Positions 47,207 through 54,915 of a stretch of DNA of 64,000 bases are shown piece after piece. The position numbers and the translations under genes are program-made. Source of the stretch: Flavobacterium sp. (GTDB taxonomy: Bacteria > Bacteroidota > Bacteroidia > Flavobacteriales > Flavobacteriaceae); contig JADKDN010000013.1 of assembly GCA_016718345.1 (NCBI GenBank), positions 6,328-70,327 on the forward strand, written 5' to 3'. Under the pieces are notes generated by a model. The model was not told the DNA's origin and did no database searches. It saw nothing but the letters and a program-made list of their open reading frames with translations. Numbering within the stretch: the stretch's first letter is position 1; every line of letters starts with the position of its first letter.

Positions 47207-48067
47207 ATGAAAGGAATCATATTAGCAGGAGGTTCAGGAACTCGTTTATTTCCTTTAACTATTGCAGTAAGTAAACAATTAATGCCAGTGTATGACAAAC
47301 CAATGATATATTATCCATTGTCAACATTGCTTTTAGCAGGAATTAAAGAAATTTTAATCATTACAACGCCTCAAGATCAAGAATCTTTTAAAAAATTATT
47401 AGGAGACGGAAGTGATATTGGTTGTTCATTTGAATATCAAATTCAAGAAATTCCAAATGGATTAGCACAAGCATTTGTATTAGGAGAAAAATTTATCGGA
47501 AATGAAAAAGTGGCTTTAGTTTTAGGAGACAATATATTTTATGGTGCTGGAATATCCACTTTGTTAGAATCGAAGGTAAATATTTCAGGAGGTTGTGTTT
47601 TTGCTTATCAAGTGCAAGACCCTGAACGCTATGGAGTTGTAGAATTTGACAATAATAACAAAGCCATTTCTATAGAAGAAAAACCGTTACAACCTAAATC
47701 AAATTATGCAGTTCCAGGACTATATTTTTATGATAATAGTGTTGTTGAAATTGCAAAAAACATAAAACCTTCTGCAAGAGGAGAATATGAAATTACAGAT
47801 GTTAATAAAGTATATTTAGAACAAGGAAAACTAGAAGTAGGCATTTTTGGTAGAGGAACAGCATGGTTAGATACAGGAACTTTTGATTCGCTCCATGAAG
47901 CTTCAGAATTTGTAAAAGTAATCGAAAAAAGACAAGGTTTCAAAATTTCATGTATTGAAGAAATAGCTTATAGAAAAGGATTCATAAACAAAGAACAATT
48001 GCTAAAAGTGGCTGATAAATATGGAAAAAGCGGTTATGGAGATTATTTAAAAAACATTGTGAAATAA
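47207..48067 (+). CDS. rfbA: glucose-1-phosphate thymidylyltransferase
   Basis: RfbA (RmlA) makes dTDP-glucose from glucose 1-phosphate and dTTP, the entry step to dTDP-deoxysugars. The 286-residue product is full length, with the nucleotide-binding loop LAGGSGTRLFPLTIAVSKQL, VLGDNIFYGAGI, and the C-terminal GRGTAWLDTGTFDSLHEASE. It follows the fdtA-like fragment, and its stop overlaps the next start by one base (TAATG). No rfbB or rfbC is visible in the window. Confidence 0.96.
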   Translation: MKGIILAGGSGTRLFPLTIAVSKQLMPVYDKPMIYYPLSTLLLAGIKEILIITTPQDQESFKKLLGDGSDIGCSFEYQIQEIPNGLAQAFVLGEKFIGNEKVALVLGDNIFYGAGISTLLESKVNISGGCVFAYQVQDPERYGVVEFDNNNKAISIEEKPLQPKSNYAVPGLYFYDNSVVEIAKNIKPSARGEYEITDVNKVYLEQGKLEVGIFGRGTAWLDTGTFDSLHEASEFVKVIEKRQGFKISCIEEIAYRKGFINKEQLLKVADKYGKSGYGDYLKNIVK

Positions 48068-48436
48068 TGAATCCCTATTTAAGTATTTTATTTACCTTGC
48101 TTTTCACCGTTTATGGACAAGTGATTTTAAAATGGAGAATGACTGATTTAAAAACAGAATTTCCACAAGAATTCCTGCCAAAATTGCTTGCATTTATAAA
48201 GATGTTGTTTGATCCGTTTATTTTTTCGGGTTTTGCTTCGGCATTTATTGCTTCATTTTTTTGGATGGCAGCCGTGAGTAAATTAGAACTAACAAAAGCC
48301 TATCCGTTTATGAGTTTAGCTCCAGCGTTAGTATTTTTTACTTGGAATAATATTTCTAGGAGAAAATTTTAGTTGGGGAAAAGTAATAGGCTTAGTTTTT
48401 ATTATCTTTGGAACAATAATAACAGTAAAATACTAA
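48067..48436 (+). CDS. small EmrE/EamA-type membrane transporter (one-base frame break)
   Basis: The joined product of about 122 residues has four transmembrane helices: LFTLLFTVYGQVILKWRM, a middle pair with AFIASFFWMAAVSKLELTKA, and the C-terminal SWGKVIGLVFIIFGTIITVK. A frame break near 48345 is corrected by one base (IIFLGENFSWG). Members of this fold in sugar loci can flip lipid-linked sugars. The position between rfbA and a GT2 gene fits that role, but it is inference. Confidence 0.75.
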
Positions 48437-48437
48437 T

Positions 48438-49379
48438 ATGATAAATAATAAATTAAAAATATCAATTGTTGCAACCATATATAACTCTGAAAAAATCATT
48501 CCAGTTTTAGTGGAAAGAATAAATGCTGTTTTTGAAAATTTAGACTTTAACTATGAAATAATATTGGTTAATGATAATAGTCCTGATAATTCTTGGAATG
48601 TAATTAAAGAAATTTGTAACAACCAAAAAAATGTCAAAGGAATATTATTGAGTAGAAATTTTGGACAGCAAATTGCAATGAGTTCTGGCATGAACTATGC
48701 AAAAGGTGATTATGTAATTATAATGGATGGCGATTTACAAAATCCACCTGAAGCTATTCCCGAGATTATTTTAAAGTTAGAATCAGGATTTGATGTCGTT
48801 TACACACGTTCAATAACAAGAAATAATAAAACAGATGAATGGACATCAAAACTATTCTATTTTTTATTATTAAAAGTATTAAAAGTAAAAATTGTTCCAA
48901 ATCAATTGATGTTAAAAGGATTTAATAAAAAATTTATCACATTATTCAATACTTACCACGAAAATATTCGGACGATAATAGGTATTGTTTATGACATTGG
49001 TTTAAAATCTTGTGTATTAAATGTTAATAATTCTTCAAGATATGAAGGCAAAAGTTCCTATAATTTTACTAAAAGATTTAGCTTGATGGTAGATTTGATA
49101 CTCTCTATGAGTAATAAACCAATAGAAAGAGTCATCTTTTTTAGTTTAATGGTTTTTGTAATTTCAATTCTCATGTCATTATGGACTCTAATTAATTACA
49201 TTTTGTATCCTAATCTACCTCAGGGTTATTCAACTATAATAATTAGTATATTTGTTTTTAGTAGTTTGATATTGTTAGTTTTGGGTATTATTGGTAAATA
49301 TATTTCATTTATTTTAAATGAAGTTAGAAATAGACCTTTATATATTGTTCAAGAAATTATTAATGAAGATAAATTTTAA
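48438..49379 (+). CDS. family 2 glycosyltransferase, dolichyl-phosphate-mannose synthase type
   Basis: The 313-residue product has a GT-A domain (residues 7-235) with ISIVATIYNSEKIIPVLVER, VNDNSPDNSW and the DxD motif in VIIMDGDLQNPPEAIPEIIL. Two C-terminal transmembrane helices follow (about 235-262 and 272-295). Such enzymes transfer a sugar to polyprenyl phosphate at the inner membrane. With the adjacent small flippase-like protein, it could supply a lipid-linked sugar for surface glycan modification. Confidence 0.9.
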   Translation: MINNKLKISIVATIYNSEKIIPVLVERINAVFENLDFNYEIILVNDNSPDNSWNVIKEICNNQKNVKGILLSRNFGQQIAMSSGMNYAKGDYVIIMDGDLQNPPEAIPEIILKLESGFDVVYTRSITRNNKTDEWTSKLFYFLLLKVLKVKIVPNQLMLKGFNKKFITLFNTYHENIRTIIGIVYDIGLKSCVLNVNNSSRYEGKSSYNFTKRFSLMVDLILSMSNKPIERVIFFSLMVFVISILMSLWTLINYILYPNLPQGYSTIIISIFVFSSLILLVLGIIGKYISFILNEVRNRPLYIVQEIINEDKF

Positions 49380-49386
49380 TAATGAA

Positions 49387-50488
49387 ATGAAAAACTAGCA
49401 ATTTTAGGGCAAGTTATTTGCAAAACCTTTAATAGAAAAGGCTAAAGAAATGGGGATTGAAACACATTGTTTTGCATGGGATAATGATTTAGCAGTTTGC
49501 AAAAATATTTCCGATTTTTTTTATCCAATATCAGTTTTAGAAAAAGAACAATTATTAGTAAAATGTAAAGAAATAGGTATTGATGGAATTACAACCATTG
49601 CAACTGATATTTGTGGGCCAACTATTGCTTTTATAGCTGAAAACTTGAATTTAATTTCAAATACTTATAAATCATCAATTATTGCCACTAACAAAGCAAA
49701 AATGAGATTAGCATTTGAAGATGCAAACGTTAATTCCCAAAATCAATTTGTTTAGAATACTAAATTAATCAATGAATTAAATTTAAGTTTTCCATTAATA
49801 GTAAAACCCACCGATAGATGGGAAGAGGAGTTTCTAAAGTTTACAATGAAATAGAATTAAAAATGCAATTGACAGAGGTTTAGAAGAATCATTAGAAAAT
49901 AAAGTTGTTATTGAAGAAATTATAGAAGGTGTTGAAGTAAGCGTAGAATCAATTTCATGGCAAGGAAATCACCATATATTAGTAATAACTGATAAAGTTA
50001 CAACTGGCGAACCCTATTTTGTAGAATTAGCACATCATCAACCAAGTGCATTATCAAATGAAATTCAAGAGAAAATAAAAAGTGAAACATTAAAAGCTCT
50101 TAACGCCCTTGAGGTTAAATTTGGTGCTTCGCATTCTGAATTTAAAATTACTAATGAGGGTAAGGTTTATGCAATTGAAGTAGGAGCAAGGATGGGAGGC
50201 GATTTTATAGGTTCAGACTTGGTTTATTTATCCACGGGTTACGATTTTGTAAAAGGCGTAATAGATGTTTCTCTTGGAAAATTTAGTTTACCAATAATTA
50301 AAAATAATAAGTATTCAGGCGTTTATTTTTTATCAAAAAATTCAGAAAAATTAGTTCCTATTTTTAATCAAACAAATCAATTTGAAGTAAAGAAAGAAAT
50401 TTTTAATACTAATTTATTAGAAATAAACAATAGTAACGATAGATCAGGATATTTAATTTATCAATCAAACGAAAAAGTTTCATTTTAA
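49387..50488 (+). CDS. ATP-grasp domain protein (frame broken)
   Basis: The joined product of about 368 residues has an N-terminal Rossmann-like part (LAILGASYLQKPLIEKAKEM), then KMRLAFEDANV, the ATP-grasp lid FPLIVKPTDRWGRGVSKVYN, and EEIIEGVEVSVESISW. The metal-binding core is EFKITNEGKVYAIEVGARMG. Breaks at about 49395, 49425, 49755 and 49830 are single-base losses in A or G runs. The ligase type (carboxylate-amine) is clear but not the substrate; in a sugar locus it may add an amino acid to a sugar. Confidence 0.75.
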
Positions 50489-50511
50489 TATTTTTAAATA
50501 ATATAGAGTTT

Positions 50512-51182
50512 ATGAAAAAAATCATTCAACATCAAATTGATTTATATCAACCAAATTTTATTAAGCATGGACCTGTTCCGGAAGGGATGTTTTGTAATAA
50601 TATGACCACACAAAATGAACGATATAGGCAACTTTTAAACCCACTTTTAAATTGCAAAAGCTCTAATTTTCAATTTACGATTTAGGTTCTGGTCTATGTC
50701 ATTTACATGAATATTTGATTGAAAACAATGTAATTCATAATTATACAGGAATTGAAATTGTTTCTGAAATGAATGATTTTGTACAAAATAAATTTGATAA
50801 TATTTCTATATTAAATGTTGATTTTTTAGATGTTAATTTTAAAGATAATTTTGATTTTATTGTATTAAGTGGAACTCTTAATTTAAAAGGAAATATATCT
50901 AATGAAGAATGGGAGCATTATGTGTTTGAAGTCATTAAAAAAATGTTTGCTTTGTCAAATTATGCTATTTCATTTAATTTATTGACTAGTTATTCTACTT
51001 TTTCAAAAGATGAATTATTTTATATTTCACCTGAAAGAATAATTGATTTTATTCAAAATAATTTAAGTAGATTTTATCAAATCAGCACTAGTTATCCTTT
51101 GTATGAGTTTACTGTAACAGTAATTAAAAAAGATGTAATTCAAGCTAATTATGTTCATAATGATTTTAAAAAATACTTTTAA
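50512..51182 (+). CDS. class I SAM-dependent methyltransferase (frame broken)
   Basis: The joined product is about 223 residues: MKKIIQHQIDLYQPNFIKHG, then after a break near 50680 the SAM-binding motif IYDLGSGLCHLHEYLIENN, GIEIVSEMNDFVQNKF and DFIVLSGTLN. The stop lies 2 bases before IS982 copy 2. It pairs with the ATP-grasp gene 23 bases upstream and closes the sugar cluster. The substrate is unknown. Confidence 0.7.
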
Positions 51183-51184
51183 TA

Positions 51185-52183
51185 ACCCGTTGGGTGTAAT
51201 TAAATAATTTGATTTTTAATATTATTTATTGGTCTATCAAAGATAAATTTATTGATATATTGAACCAATGTTAATGCTGTTATTTTTGCTAAAATTCTTG
51301 TTTTAAAACCCTCAAAAGTTTTAGCATAATTGTTTCTAATTCTGAACTGGTCGCATAATTGTGAAAATAATGTTTCAATTCTTTTTCTTGATTTTCTAAA
51401 GATATAAGGTTGTGGCTTATACTCTTTTTGATTGTTTCTTTTTGGTGTTTCCAATTTAATATTAACAGTCTGAAATAAATCCAACTGAATTGATTCGGAC
51501 AAATACCCTCTATCTCCAAGTAACACACAATCAGTCATTTGTTGCTTTATATTTTTAAAAAATTAATATCGTGAACTTCTGCTTTTGTAATATCTAATGA
51601 ATGAAAAAATACCATTTATAGAACAAACTCCGTGCAATTTATAACCATAAAACCAATTGTTTTGAGAAACACAAAACCCTTTTGAAGGAGCTGTTTCAAA
51701 CTCCTTTTTACAGATTTTAATTCTCCTATGACGGGCAAATTTGCAAATCTCCAACGGCATACTATCCACGATGAAATAATCTTCAAATTCTAAAAACCGA
51801 GATGCTAATTTTGTCCTTACTTCTTCTAAAAATAAAAACAATTTTCGTCTTCTTTTATTGAACTGACTTCGCTCAATTAAGTTAGGTATTTGTTGCTTAT
51901 CAATCTCTTTAAATAAAGAATTTTCACTATCAATAGACATGAATTCAGCCGTCAAACTCAATGCAACTACTTCTAAATCAGACATTTTTTGTTTTCTACC
52001 GACATCTGATTTATATTCTAATTTACAATTCAAAGAACTTATAACTTCTAAAACTCTAAAATAATTTTTTACTATATTTGACATAGATATTGGTTTGTTT
52101 GGCGACTTCAAGATACTGAATTTCAGTATCTTGACCAATATCTAATCAATTTATTTTACTGCAAATAATTACACCCAACGGGT
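51185..52183 (-). mobile_element. IS982-family insertion sequence, copy 2
   Basis: It is 999 bp with the same ACCCGTTGGGTGTAATTA terminal repeats as copy 1 and the same orientation. Internally it has diverged by scattered substitutions. No matching 8-bp duplication is seen at its ends (TTTTAATA against TAAATTAG), so it may have been joined by recombination or be old. Confidence 0.9.
51200..52138 (-). pseudogene. IS982-family transposase, frame broken
   Basis: The transposase matches copy 1 along its length, but a one-base loss near 51563 and a one-base gain near 51605 put about 14 codons out of frame and create a stop. Because the two changes cancel, the total length equals copy 1. The DDE residues are all still coded (FIVDSMPLEI, LLGDRGYLSES, RIETLFSQL). 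It could be decay or sequence error. Confidence 0.8.
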
Positions 52184-52404
52184 TAAATTAGTTCGAAATT
52201 GTAATTCTATTGATTTAAAAATTTTTATACGTTCAGTGTAGCCCAAAGGTATCATATAATTCATTTATTCATCTCTCAAAGTCAGATCTATTCTACCCAA
52301 ATCTAGGTATATAAGTCTTACAAACGGTAGACCTGTTTTATTTTCAAATATATAAAAAAATAGTACCAATCTTCTCCCAATTTTTCTGCTGTTTTTGTTT
52401 TTAA

Positions 52405-52515
52405 TTGCATAACAAAAACATGCATGATTAAATTATTATGCATTAAACTAGTATGCGCCACATGCATAATGAAAACATGCATAATAAAATCATTATGCAT
52501 AAAACTATTATGCAA
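52405..52515. promoter_or_regulatory. ATGCAT repeat array upstream of an HTH-like gene
   Basis: Five exact ATGCAT sites (52420, 52438, 52462, 52477, 52495) plus near copies at 52453 (ATGCGC) and 52510 (ATGCAA) stand 9 to 18 bases apart. They are mostly within larger ATTATGCAT or ATGCATAAT words in both orientations. This looks like a multi-site operator for the gene starting at 52557. Nothing else is seen between the IS and that gene. Confidence 0.55.
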
Positions 52516-52556
52516 ATAGTATTTAATTTTACGTTTGAATTAAAAATAAAAACAAG

Positions 52557-53081
52557 ATGAGAAATATATTTCAAAACATTGGGATTCAAGTAAAGGAGTT
52601 ATCAGATTTATTATTTGTTCCTGAACAAACTTTATATTCTTGGTTCAATAGAAAAAGTACCATTCCGTCGGCGCATTCCGGTTATATTTTGGGTTTAGAA
52701 CGCTACCAGCAGCAGCAAAAAGCGCAAGATTTAAAAACCATGTATTCAAAATGGGAAACCAGCAACCGCGAACTTTTAGAAACCCAAAAGACAAATGCCT
52801 TGCGAGAGTTGCGGTTGAAGGAACAAAAAAATGATTTGTCACTAGACAAACTCAAACAGAGAGAAACCCGATTGCTCAAGCGGTTGCATCTTTCGGAGCA
52901 CTATCCAAAACACCTTCCTGTCGATTTGCAAAATTCAGAAAACCTATTGTCGTGGTGCAGCTTACTATCTCGCAGGAGTGCTTTTGATCTTGGCGATACA
53001 AGATTGGCGGTACAAAAATTGGAAGAAAAAAAAGCGGGGTTAGTGGCTCAAATTCAATATTGGGAGGGGGTTTTGAGATAG
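52557..53081 (+). CDS. putative DNA-binding protein with coiled coil, unknown family
   Basis: The 174-residue protein starts with a helix-turn-helix-like region (GIQVKELSDLLFVPEQTLYS, WFNRKS, about residues 8-40). A long Gln/Lys/Glu-rich helical part follows, with ALRELRLKEQKNDLSLDKLK and a C-terminal helix pair ending AQIQYWEGVLR. I know no family for it. Base composition is richer in G and C than the neighbours, suggesting transfer. The ATGCAT array just upstream is a plausible autoregulatory target. Confidence 0.6.
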   Translation: MRNIFQNIGIQVKELSDLLFVPEQTLYSWFNRKSTIPSAHSGYILGLERYQQQQKAQDLKTMYSKWETSNRELLETQKTNALRELRLKEQKNDLSLDKLKQRETRLLKRLHLSEHYPKHLPVDLQNSENLLSWCSLLSRRSAFDLGDTRLAVQKLEEKKAGLVAQIQYWEGVLR

Positions 53082-53326
53082 TATTTTTTTATAATAGAAC
53101 TTTCGGCTACTCGGACTCAGAATGCAATATGGATTATACTATCTATAAAACATATTTGGTTCAACAATTTGGGAGTAAATTTGGAAGATTTTAAGGTTTC
53201 GCTCGCAGAACTCGTTGTGGCTTATGGAAAGATTTTTTTCCAATATGAAAATATTTCTTACGAAACGTGAATGTTAATTTATCATAAAACTCGCAATTGC
53301 GCTAAAAGTGTGTTATGGGCTGGTTT
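53082..53326. other. intergenic DNA with an open frame after a TAG stop
   Basis: The frame of the preceding gene stays open for about 65 codons beyond its TAG (to 53270), coding for NNLGVNLEDFKVSLAELVVA and YGKIFFQYENISYET. It has no start codon of its own. It may be a remnant or a broken extension; I see no other feature. Confidence 0.35.
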
Positions 53327-53536
53327 TTATTCTAAGTTGTTAATCACTTTAATTAGTTGTGCTTTGTATTTAGTTTTTGAAGAATTAACCTCTTTATTTT
53401 CGGATTTGCCTTTTCTAAAATGAGCTTTTAGAGCTTTCTCAATAATTTGAATTTGAGCATTCAATGACTTTGCTTGGTCTGAGTAAGTTAATTGTTCAAA
53501 TGTCTTTTCGTCTATTCCGTGTGTTCCTTTTTCCAT
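53327..53536 (-). CDS. small helical protein of unknown function
   Basis: The 69-residue protein, starting MEKGTHGIDEKTFEQLTYSD, is predicted to be two charged helices (LNAQIQIIEKALKAHFRK and KYKAQLIKVINNLE). It has no signal or membrane segment. The start lies 6 bases after the stop of the next upstream minus-strand gene, so the two are probably co-transcribed. I recognise no family. Confidence 0.55.
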   Translation of the reverse strand: MEKGTHGIDEKTFEQLTYSDQAKSLNAQIQIIEKALKAHFRKGKSENKEVNSSKTKYKAQLIKVINNLE

Positions 53537-53542
53537 ATTTTT

Positions 53543-54133
53543 TTATTTTAATACACTCCATTTTTTCCAACTACTACAACTATTTTCGGCGAATTTTTGT
53601 ATTCTATTCCAACCGCCACCAGCACATTCCCCTTTCGCTCTACTTTCGTGTTCTGATCTGTCTCTCCAATGTGAAGGATGTCTTGAACCAGCCCAAAACT
53701 CACAGGTAGAACATTGCTTCCATGTAGCGGATGTGGAAGTTAGTGTTTTCTTTTCATCAATAACTGTTTCTTGTGTAGCAACATTTTGAGGTGTATTATA
53801 ACTTTGGTGGTTTGTACTCTCTGATGATTTATTACTGGGTAGAATTTTCTTAATTACCCATATTATAGCAATAATAGCAAACCATCCCCATACAGGAAAT
53901 GATTTTTTTGAATGTTCATTAGTTTTTGATACATCATCAGTTATTACATTATCTGAGGTTAAGTTATTTTCGGAATTTTCATTTGTAATATTTACAGATT
54001 CGTCATAAGAATCTTGCTTGTCTGTATTTTGTGCTTTTTCATCTAAGTCACTTAAAGCAGTATTTTGACTAGAAACCTCTTCATTAATGGAAACCTCGTT
54101 TTTAATTTCTTGATTAGCATCTATTGGTTCCAA
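53543..54133 (-). CDS. single-pass membrane protein with cysteine-rich C-terminal domain
   Basis: The 196-residue product has an acidic, Asn/Glu-rich N-terminal region of about 78 residues. A transmembrane helix follows (about 80-97, FPVWGWFAIIAIIWVIKKIL), then a Ser/Thr linker. The C-terminal domain has CSTCEFWAGSRHPSHWRDRS and, later, GECAGGGWNRIQKFAENSCS, with the cysteine/tryptophan/histidine spacing of a small metal-binding or disulfide fold. I do not recognise the family. It lies in an accessory region. Confidence 0.6.
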   Translation of the reverse strand: MEPIDANQEIKNEVSINEEVSSQNTALSDLDEKAQNTDKQDSYDESVNITNENSENNLTSDNVITDDVSKTNEHSKKSFPVWGWFAIIAIIWVIKKILPSNKSSESTNHQSYNTPQNVATQETVIDEKKTLTSTSATWKQCSTCEFWAGSRHPSHWRDRSEHESRAKGECAGGGWNRIQKFAENSCSSWKKWSVLK

Positions 54134-54180
54134 GTTATTAAAAGAACATATCCTTTATTCGCCTTCTGAGTTTTTGTATT

Positions 54181-54390
54181 TTAGGCATTTTCTAAACCAC
54201 ACTTTTTAATTTCAACAACTTCAACCTTGTCATAATATTTATTGAATATATACTATCAGATTTAACATTAGTTTTTTCATAAACAATTAATTCCTCTTTT
54301 CACAAACAGCTCTTGTGACATTAAATTCATAGGAAAAAGTAGTAGTAAAAATATAATCGAAACAACATGAATGATTTTTTTGGCTTCCAT
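54181..54390 (-). CDS. short secreted protein, frame broken
   Basis: The ATG at 54390 gives a good signal peptide (IIHVVSIIFLLLLFPMNLMS, cleaved near SQE). After the next few codons the frame is lost. Coherent text continues with ELIVYEKTNVKSDSIYSINK and then YYDKVEVVEIKKCGLENA to a stop at 54181. The mature protein would be about 45 residues. I do not recognise it. Confidence 0.45.
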
Positions 54391-54415
54391 TTTATTACTT
54401 TTATTTAGTTTTGAG

Positions 54416-54535
54416 TCATTTTTTCCCAGCCACTAAAGGATAATTATTGTTGTTTTTATTGACATCTGCTAGCAATCCGCTTTCATCAATTGAAGTTTTG
54501 ATATCGAAAAGCCATGCATAAACATAATCATCCAT
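54416..54535 (-). pseudogene. HEPN stub fused to a duplicated M1-peptidase tail
   Basis: This is a 39-codon frame starting MDDYVYAWLFDIKTSIDE, which looks like the first helix of a DUF86 HEPN protein. Its start overlaps the nucleotidyltransferase stop by 8 bases, as toxin genes do in MNT/HEPN pairs. It then continues SGLLADVNKNNNNYPLVAGK, nearly identical to the C-terminus of the M1 peptidase 500 bases away. The HEPN gene has been cut and joined to a copy of that tail, at a shared ATTGAyGAAAGCGG sequence. The original toxin is lost. Confidence 0.65.
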
Positions 54536-54827
54536 AAATCAATTGCATGTTTTTTTGGATTGCTCTTTTAAAATAGGGGTTTTTGATGGCCTTTTCCTCT
54601 AGCAAGTCAATAGATCTTTTGAGAGTGTCTTCAAGAGAAAATTTTAAATCAAAATAATTATCAGCATAATCCAATAATTGAACATCACTAAAATTAACAA
54701 TCAAGTCGATATCGCTTTCATCATTGAACTTATCTGATAGTACTGAGCCAAAAGCATAAAGACTTTTTACTTTGTGAGATTTACAAAGCGCTTTGATAGA
54801 TTCGATATTTTGAGTAATTAGATTCAT
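54528..54827 (-). CDS. minimal nucleotidyltransferase (MNT) domain protein
   Basis: From the ATG at 54827 the product has 99 residues (MNLITQNIESIKALCKSHKV). It carries the nucleotidyltransferase motif FGSVLSDKFNDESDIDLIVN with GS and DxD in place. Its expected HEPN toxin partner directly downstream is reduced to a stub. An orphan antitoxin can persist without cost, and it could still act on other HEPN toxins. Confidence 0.8.
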   Translation of the reverse strand: MNLITQNIESIKALCKSHKVKSLYAFGSVLSDKFNDESDIDLIVNFSDVQLLDYADNYFDLKFSLEDTLKRSIDLLEEKAIKNPYFKRAIQKNMQLIYG

Positions 54828-54915
54828 GAAGTTCAAATATACAAAATCATTTTTTACCAGCAGCAAATACCATTTACAAATGATTTTTGGTAATCATAAA
54901 TTTTGGTCAACACTT

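Noticed and set aside
32922..52183. A composite transposon bounded by the two IS982 copies.
   Set aside because: The region between holds pgk, holB and rnpA, which are housekeeping genes, and the outer ends carry no common target duplication.
52318..52515. A minus-strand frame of 65 codons rich in Met-His pairs.
   Set aside because: It is a by-product of the ATGCAT array (ATGCAT reads Met-His in both directions). It has no domain and no credible translation context.
53082..53270. Stop-codon readthrough extending the 174-residue protein by about 60 residues.
   Set aside because: The frame stays open after TAG but there is no readthrough context, and the extension shows no recognised domain; noted only as an intergenic scrap.
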